A stretch of DNA of 64,000 nt from Trichobilharzia szidati (lineage: Eukaryota > Platyhelminthes > Trematoda > Strigeidida > Schistosomatidae), in the NCBI GenBank assembly GCA_944472155.2, contig OX235273.1, positions 99,656,582 to 99,720,581 on the forward strand, read 5' to 3'. The notes under the pieces are model-generated. The model saw only the letters and a program-made list of their open reading frames with translations, did no database searches and was not told the DNA's origin. This document shows, one piece after another, positions 35,479 through 46,745 of this stretch (positions are counted from its first letter, which is position 1; each line of letters begins with the position of its first letter). The position numbers and the translations under genes are program-made.

Positions 35479-35639
35479 ATTAATATTATTATTATTATCA
35501 CTATCGCTACTATCATTATTTTTTATTTTATTTTTACATTTCCCTCAATATTTCTTGACTAATATAACAGGGTAATTATGAAGTTTTGAAGGTTTCTTTT
35601 ATGTGTATCACTTCCTGTCTTAGATTTTCCTTGGTACTA

Positions 35640-36240
35640 CTTAGTTTTATGCTCTGTTGTCAGTTAAACATTTCACCAATCCTATTTTCACTGACATAGT
35701 ATGGGATGATCGGAACTCCAGATATCTGTTTGAATGTGTGAATTTCCTGTAAACACACACTAGTGCTTTTTTTTCCATCTTCTTTCCTTTTTACACTGCA
35801 ATCTAACATTGGAAGCTCCTCTTCCTGACTTTCCAATTCATCATAAGTGAATTGAATTGCCTCCACCTTTGAGTTAATGTATTCGAAAAATCTATCTGCA
35901 TCCTGTGTTCTAAGTACAGTGAATGTGTCATCTACATACCTCCACCATACATCTGGGATGGCGGGGGTGGGGGTGAACGTTTCAATCGCTATGCTTTCCC
36001 ACCTATCCATGTATATATCTGCTACAACCGGTGATATTGGTGATCCCATGGCTACTCCCTCACAGTTTGTTTGTATATTTTCCCTTGGAGGAATTTAAAT
36101 ACTGTGGAAGTCAGGCACTCCCAGCCAGCATTATGTCGTCCTCAAGTGGTACTTCCATCCCAAGTTTGAGTTCTTGGTCAGAAATGATGAGTTCGTTTCT
36201 GACTAACTCTAGTGCCATATTTATTATTGGTATACGTTTA
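35640..36240 (-). pseudogene. PLE-type reverse transcriptase fragment, divergent lineage
   Basis: A 129-codon frame (36049..35660) contains MGSPISPVVADIYMDRWE, WWRYVDDTFTVL (catalytic YVDD intact) and ELPMLDCSVKRKEDG. Upstream residues continue in another frame. MGSP ... VADIYM followed by YVDDTF is typical of Penelope RTs. No GIY-YIG domain is attached. Confidence 0.82.
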
Positions 36241-36264
36241 TACAAAATGACGATAAATAATGCT

Positions 36265-36350
36265 GTTTGTGTGACTGTGTGATGCATCTAATAAACAAAC
36301 TAATATGGAATTACTTACTACCACCGTGCCTAAGTTTTACACATATATAA
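36265..36350 (-). repeat. Short fragment of the 1.1-kb repeat
   Basis: Reverse complement of the segment around 24475-24555, including TTAGTTTGTTTATTAGATGG-like sequence. Confidence 0.6.
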
Positions 36351-36554
36351 ACATGTCTTTCTTTTTTTTATTTCCATTATTCTCATCTATCTGTATGTTT
36401 GCTTGTAACAAATTACAGGGAAAATTTGTCATCGAGAGATTGTCAAACATTTCGTCTCCTCTTCTCTCCTGCACACCTGAAATCTCTAGGTGGTGGTAAC
36501 ACACACAATATATATATATATATATGTATACGGACATAATAGACTTTATTTAAT

Positions 36555-36985
36555 TGCATGGAGGATTTCATTCATTATGAGCTGGCTGACATCAGTTAGA
36601 GAACCATCGTAAAAAACCAACCAGGGAAGAGTACTGCCAGACAGCTAGCTGTTTCCCCCAGTGTGTCCGACTAGTTTCGGGCCGGCTATTCAGCAGTACG
36701 CACCACCCCACCACACCGACAGGGTTCGAACCCAGGACCACGTTCTGGTTACAAGGCCAACGAGCGATCTCGTAGACCGTTGAGCCAGTGCAAGAATTCC
36801 AACTACTACCAATTCATGCACGACATAGTGCGACCATTTCGAAATGTCATCTTCTTCGATGAGTGATTTACTGCCTCATCTTCAACCTGCTGCTGTACCC
36901 TACTGGTCACGATTTCCCACTAAAACCACCACAGGTCACTGCCTACCTGAATAGGGCCAGTCACTAGTGAGCATCAGATTAATTT
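36555..36985 (-). repeat. Family B tRNA-like/hammerhead unit (B6), tandem with B7
   Basis: About 430-bp unit. B box GGGTTCGAACCC (minus, around 36722-36733). Block 36700..36630: stem I GTACTG, CTGAATA, expanded stem II, GAAACAGCTAGCTG, TC, CAGTAC. Its head joins the tail of B7 through AATCTGATGCTCACTAGTG, showing tandem organisation. Confidence 0.68.
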
Positions 36986-37420
36986 TTCAAGTATTGGTTT
37001 TGTAGGGATTTTCGTTTGATTGCATGGAAGATTTCTTCATGAGCTGACGTCAGTTAGAGAACCAGCAGAGGAGTATTGGACAGCTGTTTCCCCCGTCCTA
37101 GTTTGGGACTCTACAGCAGTACGCACCCACCACACAGGGTTCGAGCCCAGGACCTTCCGGTTACAAGGCAAGCTAGCTGGCTTGTATACCATTCAGCCAC
37201 TCACTGGGACTCGATTCCTCAATGGCCAGTCAGTGCATGAATTCTAACTCCAACCAATTCGTGATTTAGCGCGACTGGCACCAACCAATGTCGTAGGTGG
37301 ACATCTGGATGGATGGACCACCTCACAATGGTCACGACTTTTCACTAGAACTGACTGACTCCAGGAAACTCCATCCTGTAGCTAGTGGTCACTCACTAGC
37401 GAGCATCAGATTGATTGATA
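36985..37420 (-). repeat. Family B tRNA-like/hammerhead unit (B7), most complete
   Basis: Head: A box GTGGCTGAATGGTAT and B box GGGCTCGAACCCTG (minus, about 37205-37130). Block 37122..37073: stem I GTACTG/CAATAC, CTGTAGA, stem II GTCC/GGAC with loop CAAACTA, an extra GGGG, GAAA, stem III ACA-GC-TGT, cleavage C. The consensus of all B copies restores a canonical core; no single copy here has it intact. Confidence 0.7.
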
Positions 37421-37424
37421 TCAT

Positions 37425-37575
37425 AAATGAGTTGCAATGAGAAGCATTGAAAACCAGCCACAGGGAGTACTGGATAGGCGAGCTAGCTAGCCCGTAGACC
37501 ATTGAGCAGCCACTGGGACCCGACCAAATCCAATGGTCAGCCAGCCATTGCAATGTCTTCTTCATCCATTCTAAG
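37425..37575 (-). repeat. Family B fragment (B8), hammerhead and B box deleted
   Basis: Retains ACAGGGAGTACTGGA and the A-box side (GGCTGCTCAATGG) but lacks the middle. Confidence 0.55.
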
Positions 37576-38111
37576 CCTTTCTTCACTCTTTTTTTTCAGA
37601 GGAGAAGGAGGGGACAGTGAGACAATATACCAAAGCAATTAGAATATCGCCTCTTAATCACTTCGTTGCCTTTTTTGTTTTTTGTCTTTGTTTTTTTTTC
37701 ACAAGTGTTCAACATAATAACTAAGAGAAAATGATATATGAATAGCTTTCATCTGTAAAAGGAAATAAATGAGGAAAGCTTTAAACCTACTATCCTAGTA
37801 TACATATATATGTATATATATGTGCGTATGTGTAAACTAGTGTATCGGTTGACAGGAGGATAAATTCAGCCAACGTGTATGCGCCTATCATCAACACACA
37901 ACCGTCAGCAGTAACTCTGATTTGATTTCTTCTTAGATAACAGTATGTGGGTATGCATGTATCATCAGAATGTCTACAGCATACGGGAAGATAGATGATA
38001 CAACGACTAGCGTAGGCAAATTACACGCACGCACACACACACACCAACACACACACGTGGCTAATTACCTATTTGCAAATACACAAATATATATGCAAGG
38101 AAAATTCGAAA

Positions 38112-38668
38112 GGAAACAGAGTTAGTTGGTATGCACACACCAACCAGAAAAGCCAGAAAAACACCCATTAGTACGGAAGTAGGTTAGTTAGTTAGTTAGC
38201 TAGTTATCTAACACGAGTTTAAGTCAACTAGCTTGTGAATTTAAATTTCAAAATAATGTCACTTTGCATAGGAAGAAAGGGAAAAAACAGGAGGGGGGAA
38301 CTTCATCATCAGAGAGAAAATTTCTTTTCTAGAAAATAGTCCGTGCGTGTGTGTGTGTTTTCTCTTCTCTACTGGTGGTGGTGGTTGTTGATTTTTATTC
38401 ATTAGATTCACTGAGGATTAATTTGTCAATCGCGTCCCATTTCTCTTCGTCTTCTTCTTCTGTCAATATCTCAACACAGTTGAAAGGGGGAGGGGGGAGA
38501 CTGGCAGAAGCCTGGCTAAAACTCCCCAAGGACAGAGAAAAATGGTTGTAGATAATCTATGCAAAATAGAGGGTGGGCGGACGGACGGCAGAGAAAGAGG
38601 CGGGGGTTGGGGGAATTTGTTCAACAACAACAAAAAACGACAACACATAAAGTCGAAACGATTAGAAA
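38112..38668 (+). repeat. Direct repeat, left copy
   Basis: About 555 bp near-identical to 40905-41455, starting AAAGGAAACRGAGTTAGTTGG and ending CGAAACGATTAGAAAC. No TG...CA termini or RT in it, so an LTR is not indicated. A PLE and two family C repeats lie between the copies. Confidence 0.85.
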
Positions 38669-38689
38669 CTAATGCTAGTAGAGTGTACG

Positions 38690-40050
38690 GTACTACTGAA
38701 ATACATAAACCAGGTTACCTTCCCACCCACCCTACTTATGAATTATCTAATATTATGCCTCATTAGAAATCATTCAAACTCTAGACTAACTAACTAACTA
38801 ATTCATATGAGATGAAAAATAAACTAAATGACATTCAACAACTAGAGAATGATGAAACAATGGTTATTTTTCATATATATAACTAGTCTTTATACTAATA
38901 TACTTACCAATCAATATGTCCGCCTTAGAAGCAGTTAAGAAAAAAGAACTAACTGCAGATCCTGAAGTCAATCACTCACTCATAGGACGAAGCTGCTGCC
39001 CATTGAAGAGGAAATTATTTTAGGAATTCAGTTATGCCTCACTCACATCTACACTGTCTTTAAATTCCAAGACAAAATATGTAGACAAACAGAAGGTGTA
39101 GCAATGGGATGGATCGCCAATATCCCCTATCGTAGCAGATATATTAATGGACAGTTGAGAAAATATTGCTCTTAATGCATTCACCTAATTCTACTCCAAA
39201 AAGATATGGTGGAGATATGTGGATGACTGACACTTTCACATACAGTGTTGAAAACAGAACATATCTCTCTCTAGCTTCTTGACACACGCATATAAACTCA
39301 CTAGTAGAAAGAATAAAGTTCACATTTGAATCGGAAAATGAACAAGGAGAATTAGCTGTGATGTTAGAATGTAAAATAAAATGAATAGAAGAAGGTAAAC
39401 TGAACACTAGCGTTTATTAAATACCAATGCATTCTAATAGATATTTAGACTTTAATTCATCACCTCATCCGTTATCTGTCTGTTAAGGCAGGCTTAGTTA
39501 AGTTAAGTGTCTAAAAAACCAAGCAGTGGCACTAAGTAGTGCAAGGAAAGACCTAAATCATGAAATGAAACAGATAGAAGAGGCGTTGGCGTTAAATAAC
39601 TAGGTATCCTTTAAAATTCATTAGGAAGATCAGAAAAGGTGAAAAGCAAAATAAAAATAATTGTGAAACTAGTAATGATAATAGAAATAAGAGAGAATAT
39701 AAGTCATCTACAGCAGTTATACCATATAAGGAGGGGACATCTGAGACACTCCCTACGTAGGATTCTTAATAAAGCAGGAATTAGGCTGGTGGTGGCATTT
39801 AAACCTACAAACTCACTCAGACAGGGAGAAGCTCTGTGGGTTAAAGGACCCTATATGTTGACCCAATTAGACAAAATAATACAATTTACAAAATACCTTG
39901 CAATGACTGTGAGTGAGGTCAACTACACAGGTCAGTCAAACTAGTAGATCGGGCGGGGCTAGTCAGATTGTCGGAACATATGAATTGAGCTAAGGTAAGA
40001 ATGGTTGACCCCACCCGAGAAGATAAGTAATTCAGAAAAAAGCTCAGCAC
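38690..40050 (+). mobile_element. PLE, decayed, RT to C-terminus
   Basis: EIHKPGYLPTHPTYELSNIM (38697-38757) is the LPKIHKPG ... RPI region. KICRQTEGVAMGW (39075-39115) is the QxxGxAMG motif, and a mutated catalytic region follows. FTFESENEQGEL ... LECKIK is the palm end, and RRILNKAGIRLVVAF ... MTVSEVNYTGQSN (39750-39945) is a GIY-YIG remnant. Many stops. Confidence 0.75.
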
Positions 40051-40439
40051 TCCATCGCACTGAATGCATTAACACACAACCACACAATAGCAAGGTGGGA
40101 GAGGGTTAAAATTCTAAGAAGTAATCTTTGTAGGTGGAGAGAGAGAGAGAGGTTGATTACTGAATCCTGACTGGTTCATCGAGTCTACCGACACCCAACA
40201 CATGCAATAGGAATGATTCATGCGTCACTCATACCCGAAATATGGAAAATACCACTACTACCAATCATCAGATCAAGCGAAAATCAAGCGATGAAAAATA
40301 ATGGAACTATATAAATGAAGTTAGGAAGTTGTGTGTGAGTAGTGCGTTGATATGATTATGAGCAGTAATGAAAATTGTGCTCGAAACGTGGTCATCAGTA
40401 AACATTACTGTATAACACTTTGAGGCATTGATGATATTA

Positions 40440-40885
40440 GATGATTGGAGGCAATCGGCCAGAGGAAGCCTTGCTTGACCTAGGTTTCGTGCTAGTTTAC
40501 ACTCACCAGTCAGCAAGGCGTATCTGCAACCTTGAAGGAACTCGTGTCCCTTCTGAGATTCGAACCCACGTCACCCAGTGTCCACTGCATTCAGAGACGT
40601 TACCACTGAGCTATTCGGGCTCGCGATTTACCTCCTGTAGGACTGTAGTGAATATTTTGATTTGACACTAGTAACTAGTGTGATGTGTCTAGTCCTGTCT
40701 TTGGTGCAGACTGAATTCTATCAGTCAGGTTGTAATGTGGCCGCCATTCAACTAGGTAGCTCGCCATCACGGTGCACCCATTGATTTGATGATATTAGAT
40801 GGTTGGAGGCAATCGGCCAGAGGAAGCCTTGCCCCGACCCAGGTGTCGTGGTAGTTGGCACTCGTCAGCAAGGCGTCTCAAAATA
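40440..40885 (-). repeat. Family C tRNA-like/hammerhead repeats, tandem pair (C1, C2)
   Basis: C1 head (40620..40553) is strikingly tRNA-like: AATAGCTCAGTGGTAAC A box and GGGTTCGAATCTC B box. Ribozyme C1 (40519..40468): stem I GCCTTG/CAAGGC, core with a 4-nt insertion, stem II GTG/CAC, GAAA, stem III ACC-TA-GGT, cleavage C. Ribozyme C2 (40874..40826): intact CTGACGA, stem II GTG/CAC, GACA instead of GAAA, stem III ACC-TG-GGT, C. Both lie on the same strand about 350 bp apart, so they are tandem units. Confidence 0.68.
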
Positions 40886-40904
40886 AATTTTACCCGTAAT
40901 AAAG

Positions 40905-41455
40905 GAAACGGAGTTAGTTGGTATGCACACACCAACCAGAAAAGCCAGAAAAACACCCATTAGTACGGAAGTAGGTTAGTTAGTTAGTTAGCTAGTTATC
41001 TAACACGAGTTTAAGTCAACTAGCTTGTGAATTTAAATTTCAAAATAATGTCACTTTGCATAGGACGAAAGGGAAGAAACAGGGGGGGGGGAACTTCATC
41101 ATCAGAGAGAAAATTTCTTTTCTAGAAAATAGTCCGTGCGTGTGTGTGTGTTTTCTCTTCTCTACTGGTGGTGGTGGTTGTTGATTTTTATTCATTAGAT
41201 TCACTGAGGATTAATTTGTCAATCGCGTCCCATTTCTCTTCGTCTTCTTCTTCTGTCAATATCTCAACACAGTTGAAACGGCGGGAGGGGGGAGACTGGC
41301 AGAAGCCTGGCTAAAACTCCCCAAGGACAGAGAAAAATGGTTGTAGATAATCTATGCAAAATAGAGGGCTGGCGGGCGGGCGAGAGAGAGGTGGGTGGTG
41401 GGGAATTCGTTGAACAACTATAACAAAAGCAACACATAAAATCGAAACGATTAGA
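40905..41455 (+). repeat. Direct repeat, right copy
   Basis: Second copy of 38112-38668 in the same orientation, about 2.8 kb away; differences are mostly small indels in purine runs and near the right end. Confidence 0.85.
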
Positions 41456-41569
41456 AACACACCCTGTGTATGTATTCTGTCTTTCGCCTTTTCAATCAAT
41501 TCACATCCAAAAAAATATGAGATAATTTGATAAATTTAGTTGTTTATTTTATGTGTATTCATGAGTTTT

Positions 41570-41790
41570 ATTCCTTTACGTTCCCAGTGGGAATATGAGG
41601 TTTCAAGGTTTGAAATCTCATTACCGGTGATATTGTTCTTGTTCTTTTCTTCTCTTTTTTTATAGAGATGGAGGGAGGGAGGGGTTGTCAGTTCCACGTC
41701 CAAGTTTCCTTGTTCGCCGAACTTACTACCCCCGGCTAAGTGAAGTTTAGGGGAATGCATCAACGGGGAATTGAACCCGGACAGTGTACA
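41570..41790 (-). repeat. tRNA-like SINE fragment (family D)
   Basis: B-box-like GGGTTCAATTCCC on the minus strand (about 41768-41780) followed by a tail sharing AAGTTTAG and TTTCAAGGTTT with 33390-33600. Confidence 0.4.
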
Positions 41791-41797
41791 TACTTAG

Positions 41798-42690
41798 CAG
41801 TCTAAACTGGTCACCGACTGACTCAGTTCCAAAGAAAACCCTATTTATGAATTTGAAATACAAAGGTGATGATCAAGCTTCAGATATGCTCAAAAATCGT
41901 CTCTCTAAATCAGTCAGTAAGACGTTCTATGCAGTAAAATTACATATGAAGTTCACTAGCCACAAGTTGTTCTCTACCTCTGTGAAAAAGATAACCTCCT
42001 CCGTCTGGCTTCCTCCATGTGCATCTATCAGTTCATCTGATCCTCTTGTGGAGCAAGGTACATTGGCCGTAGTCAGAGGACGCCGCCTTCCATCGCACGG
42101 ATACGAGAACATATTCCAGCTTGGTTTTACAAGGGAGAAAGGAAGTGTGCGTGCGAAGTGCTCTGTTCTGGAGCACCTGATCGACTTCTGTCACTCCACA
42201 CCAACCTTGACCATGATTTTAAGATCATATATAGAATCCATGCTAACTTGCCGGCCGCGTTTTCTTCGTTACAGACTTCTAAAGACAGCTGAGGTCTTGG
42301 CAATTCAAGACTTTTAGCCAGACAGGTCTCTGTGTACAAAAGAAGTATGTACAATCCCTACTTCTGCCTTGGCCGTAGAGGGATAGACATTTATTTATTT
42401 TGTTTATTTAGTTATTCTACGTACTTTTCCCTTATTACTACGATTATTATTATTATTATTACTATTCTCACTCTGAACTGTTCCCACTTAACCCACTTGT
42501 CATGTATCAAATTTCACACCATGTTATGTAACACTTTATATTCGTCTACTAATCTTATAATTATGTACCCCTTTCCAACATCTACACATCCATCTTATGT
42601 ATTATTCTATATATGACATTAATTATTTTACCACTTGGCATTAAACTATGATTATAATCACAAATATTTTAATTGCATTTCATACTACTA
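41798..42690 (+). mobile_element. PLE C-terminal fragment with 3' UTR, duplicate copy 1
   Basis: A 177-codon frame (41784-42317) reads LNWSPTDSVPKKTLFMNLKY ... KITSSVWLPPCASIS ... RFLRYRLLKTAEVLAI, the linker-to-C-terminus part of a PLE; the usual CxC...GIY-YIG signature has been altered. It is near-identical to 49520-50490, with a premature stop after IQDF and deletions in the UTR. Confidence 0.78.
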
Positions 42691-42724
42691 CTACTATTAT
42701 CATTATTATTTCATGTATTTACAC

Positions 42725-42800
42725 CCGGTGAGTACGTACTGATGAAGAGCCCCGAAATAGGACGAAACAGCTGTCTGGCAGTACTCCCAGGTTGTGGGCA
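42725..42800 (+). repeat. Family B hammerhead block without tRNA head (B9)
   Basis: Stem I GTACTG/CAGTAC (42736-42741 region and 42780-42785), ATGAAGA, stem II GCCC/GGAC with loop CGAAATA, GAAA (42763-42766), stem III ACA-GC-TGT, C, then an extra TGG. Position C3 is A in this parse. It lies just after the PLE 3' end. Confidence 0.6.
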
Positions 42801-42989
42801 TATCAAACTCAGAGAAAATGAATGAATTCTATTTTAGATCTTTTAGTATGTATGATACAATTTCAGGGCTTTTCATTATAACTAAGCACAATCAACTGAC
42901 TATGTAATAGCTCAGAGTTGCATAGACAAACAATCTTCTAAAAAAAAATAAGAATTATAATTACTACAACCACTACAAAAGGACCACTA

Positions 42990-43480
42990 GAAAATATTGT
43001 AAGAAATTCATATATGATTTCAAATCCCAAATAGAAAGAACACCGAGAAATTGATAAAGAAGAAGACATTATGGTAAGCTATATGATATTAACTCATCAT
43101 ATACTAGTATTCATCCCTATTACCGTAATTCTTGATATCATTTCCAGTATACTAGAATCAGATACAGCGCTATCACTGACAAAGATGTCCACTGGACACC
43201 AGTGAAATGATTAAGAGGAGCTTGAAATTCTGTCTAGAAAGTAATTAACATTTTACAATTAAAGGGTGTTTATATAGATAGACAGACAGACAAATGGTGT
43301 TGCTATGGGTTCACCAGTCTCTCCAATAGTCGCTGACCTTTTCATGAACAGATTCGAAGATAACATCTTTTCAAGCATACTCACTCCCAAAATATGGTTA
43401 AGATATAAGTAGATGATACATTTGTAGTGCTAAAACGAGATCTACACAGTTCATTCCTGGAGAAAATCAACTGCTGTCTA
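42990..43480 (+). pseudogene. PLE reverse transcriptase fragment
   Basis: Frames give NGVAMGSPVSPIVADLFMNR (43293-43352), then PKIWLRY followed by a one-base shift and DDTFVVLKRDL (43405-43445), the YVDDTF catalytic site split by a frameshift. It is fused downstream to a family A repeat. Confidence 0.8.
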
Positions 43481-43489
43481 TCTCCCAGA

Positions 43490-43880
43490 ATTCTAATTAA
43501 ATGCCCAGACATCGTCGAAGCATCTACATGAGAAGGCAACAGACATTTCAACCTGAGACCAAGCACTTCGGTCCAATCAATCGAATGACGGGAACATCTA
43601 AAATTCATTTAAATAATTAATATGACCCATTGAACACAAGAGGTGGGTGTGGGTGGCTCTCGTCGCCCAAGTGGTCTATTGGATAGCGCTTTGGCTGCTG
43701 GTGTTCGAAACTATGGGCACTGGGTTCGAGCCTTGGTGGTGGGAAAATCATCACTGACTCACTGACCGGGGAATGCAGGTACATCTAGCCAACTGACGAG
43801 TCGCAAATAGGACGAAGTGCGCGTTACCCTGGACGGGATTCTACTGCTAGTCACCATCCACCAATTAAATGCATAACTAT
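43490..43880 (+). repeat. SM-alpha-like tRNA-like/hammerhead repeat (family A, A2)
   Basis: The spacer of a preceding unit (43490-43620) runs into a tRNA-like head (43650-43742: A box CCCAAGTGGTCTATTGG, B box GGGTTCGAGCC at 43722-43732) and then a ribozyme block: stem I ATCTAG/CTGGAC, CTGACGA (43793-43799), stem II GTCGC ... GGAC, GAAG instead of GAAA (43814-43817), stem III TGC-type. The core A change predicts weak or no cleavage. This order (spacer, Pol III-like head, ribozyme) matches the known schistosome SM-alpha layout. Confidence 0.82.
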
Positions 43881-44159
43881 AACTGAATTCTTTTAGCTGT
43901 ATCCTCAAGATACTGAGTTATGAAACCAGACAATATCTGTGTGTGCTACTTGGTGGTTGGCCTTACCAGCTTCAGTAACCGGCCATTAGCCCAAGAGAAA
44001 AAGGACGATTGTGTGTGTGTGTTTTGTGCTGAAAGGTGAATGCTCGAAGCCCTATTTCCAACTCTGAATGAAGAAAGTGTATTAGAAAAAATCAAATACT
44101 CGGTGTAATCAACACCTATGGACCATTTTGACGTCTAATATATATAATTGATGAAACTA

Positions 44160-45730
44160 GAGACGAAAACATTTTAATCAGTGTGACCTGATAAAGGAGC
44201 CGGAGTGTGACTGATGAATAAGAAGTGCGATTATGTTAACATAAAATGAAATCGCTTCTAACGGATAAAGCGAAATTCCAGCAGCTTAACAACCCAACAG
44301 ATCTAGACGGGAAAAGCTGAAAAGCAGCTAACTAACACACTTAAGGAGATGAGAAATAGTGGAGTAATCTCAGAGACAGACAGCCTACAACCGTCTCAAA
44401 CCTACTGGAAGAAAAACTCCACGATTGTACAGTCTGCACAAAGTACATAAACCAGAAATTCCTATTCGCCCAGTCCTAGACATGTCTAATTCCACCTACC
44501 ATGTTGGAGTGGCAAAATTGGCTAGGTGAACTCCTCCTCCTCCAACCGTTACACAAGATGGTAGTAAATCAGAGTGTTAAAGACGATTTTGAATTCATTG
44601 CTAACATAGATGATATCAATGTAAGTGGGAAGCAAATGCTATCCTTAGATGTCGCATCAATGTTTGCCAATGTACCACTTATGGAGACTGTGGAATTCAT
44701 ATGCCAACAGATACTAGAAAAAAAAAACAGTTTGACATCGGAATTCCAGTTATTAGTTTGAAAGAGTTGCTTTTAAGATATACTATGAATGTGTACACTT
44801 CACATTCAACAACCTTCATTACAAACAAATCGACGGTATTGCAATGGGTGGTTCTGCATTGGGGCCAATTTTGGCAGATTTCTTTCTTGCTAAGCTTGAA
44901 AATGGTCCACTGAAACAAGTAATAGATAAAACTGATTCTTATTTTCGTTATGTTGATGGTACGTTCATTATTATTCTTGATGTGAAAGCTGACAAGAATG
45001 AAATGTTAATGAAAAAAATTTAATGATGCACACACATCCACCGCTCATCTTCACTTGTGAAGAAGAACATGATGGTAGACGACATTTCCTTGACGTCTAA
45101 TTGAGCAGAAGAGAGACTAGATGGTTCACTTAAGAGAGATGTCTATAGAAAACCTACACCCATACATTTTTTCAGTATTGTCCCAATCCGACACAAAAAA
45201 TCAATTTGGTCAGATGCCGCCTCACGAATAGAGCAAGACATATCTGTACAGATGACTCCCTAGAAAAAATGAGCTAGGATACATCCAAAATACGCTGGTC
45301 CAAAATGGGTTATCCTAGTAGATGTGTAAGGAGACACATGAACATCAAGTACAACAAAAAGAAACTGACAACACAGTTAAAAAGAAACAACTCTTCATGA
45401 AATTGCAATTTAATGGGGACGTGGCTAGCGAAGTCTTACATCTGAGATTATCGAGAGCGATAAAACGGTCTTATAGTTCCGCCACCCTTTGTTTGTCATT
45501 TTCCAGCTGCCGACCAATTATGATTGCTCAAGTGAAAGACAGGGTACCTAGCTCTGCCACTTCAATGTGTATCTATAAATTTAGCTGCTCCTGTGTGGAG
45601 AGAGCTGGCTATATAAACGCGAACAACAACTAGACAGCTTAACAAACGCATTAATGAGCATCTTCATTCATGCTTCGGAAAAGGTCGAATAAAATCTATA
45701 AGAAGTTCTGTTTTGACTCATTCGATTGAT
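44160..45730 (+). mobile_element. PLE, nearly full length, frameshifted
   Basis: In order: an N-terminal LLTDKAKFQQLNNPTDL (about 44250-44305); a LHKVHKPEIPIRPVLDM-type region spread over frames near 44430-44490; ISGKQMLSLDVASMFANVP (44630-44680); IDGIAMGGSALGPILADFFLAKLENGPLK spread over 44830-44915; YFRYVDGTFIIILD (catalytic YVDD mutated to YVDG, about 44940-44985); HFLDV; a linker with KKKQLFMKLQFNGDVAS; and CIYKFSCSCVERAGYI (GIY-YIG, around 45570-45620). Most complete PLE in the window; dead because of shifts and the YVDG change. Confidence 0.85.
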
Positions 45731-45759
45731 TGATAGTGGTCATCAAGTGGACAAAAATA

Positions 45760-46010
45760 GTGCCTTGAAAGTCCTACAGTAGGTCAATCGTAGTACTCAC
45801 TGGGGGAGGGTGGGGTGACGGGGGTTCGAGTCTCAGATGGGTGGGAAATGAGCTGTTCCTTCAATCTGATTGCAGATACACACCTTGCTGACTGACTATC
45901 TGACTGACTGACTGAGTGGTGAGTGCCAACTACCAGCAGCACGAAACCTAAATGTCTAGACAAGGCTGCCTTCTTCCTCTACCGCGGCCGATTCCCTACA
46001 ACTATCATCA
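45760..46010 (+). repeat. Family C tRNA-like/hammerhead repeat (C3) with GACT expansion
   Basis: B box GGGTTCGAGTCTC (45822-45834) in a decayed tRNA-like head, then block 45882-45966: CCTTG, CTGAC followed by a (GACT)n expansion, stem II GTGC/GCAC, GAAA, stem III ACC ... TGTC, then CAAGGC. The core is interrupted by the microsatellite. Confidence 0.62.
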
Positions 46011-46084
46011 TCAAGCATCATCAAAACACCTACACTATTTACCAAACTCACTTTTAATATTATTTATTATTATTAGCGTAAATC

Positions 46085-46425
46085 TGATGTCATAAGTAAA
46101 AAATAGGGCTTAATAGGGCAGTGTGTGTTTACATAGTGAACTTTCATATCACATTCGTGTTGATTTTGTTACTTCATGGGGGAGGGAGGTGTTGTATCCA
46201 GGTCAGATTCTGTTTTAGTCCATCATTCCTATTCAGTTCATACAATTTGGATTCCATTTGATATGAAGTACTGGCCTCTGATGATATTAGACGTTCTTTG
46301 TGATTTCTGAAATGCTTTTTCTGGATGACGATTTCAATATTGTCAAAATCAATTTTGCGGCCTGATTCTTTGGCTGATGATTTTTCAAGTTTTTCTAGTT
46401 CAACCGGATTTATTTCTCGGTGGTC
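46085..46425 (-). pseudogene. PLE C-terminal fragment matching the centre of P6
   Basis: Nearly identical to 26870-27170 (for example GATATGAAGTACTGGC and GACGATTTCAATATTGTC). It lacks the flanking inverted repeats. Confidence 0.75.
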
Positions 46426-46433
46426 GAACAGAA

Positions 46434-46745
46434 GACAGGTAGTTCAACGAAGAGTCTCTTTTCGGCGTCGGCGAATTCATTTTCATAGCTGTACGTAACT
46501 CTTCTTTAACAATCGTTTTTGACAACTCATCAATTTTGTTACACTACCCTCTTATATCAACACATCCAATTCTCATCTGAACTTACTAATTGTATTTTCG
46601 TTTGACAAATTTAATGTACACACAAACACACACACATACAAAACAACCATATACAATATTTGCGATTGTAGAGCGCTATTAAAATGAATTCACCGACGCC
46701 GAAAAGAGACTGCTCTTCGCTGAACTACTCTGTCTTCTGTCTATT
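46434..46745. repeat. Imperfect inverted repeat, about 60-bp arms
   Basis: 46434-46495 and 46683-46745 are reverse complements with a few mismatches (both hold CTCTTTTCGGCGTCGG or its complement). Spacer about 190 bp, AT- and CA-rich. Similar TCAGCGAAGAGACTCTTTTC text occurs at 23353-23372 and CTTCTCTGAATATTG at 50600, so it is probably a PLE terminal piece. Confidence 0.6.

Noticed and set aside
40553..40620. Functional tRNA gene inside repeat C1
   Set aside because: Tandem with a ribozyme repeat, and the anticodon arm and acceptor do not pair well; treated as a tRNA-derived head.
38112..41455. LTR retrotransposon bounded by 555-bp LTRs
   Set aside because: No TG...CA ends, primer-binding site, gag, protease or integrase; the only RT between is Penelope-type.
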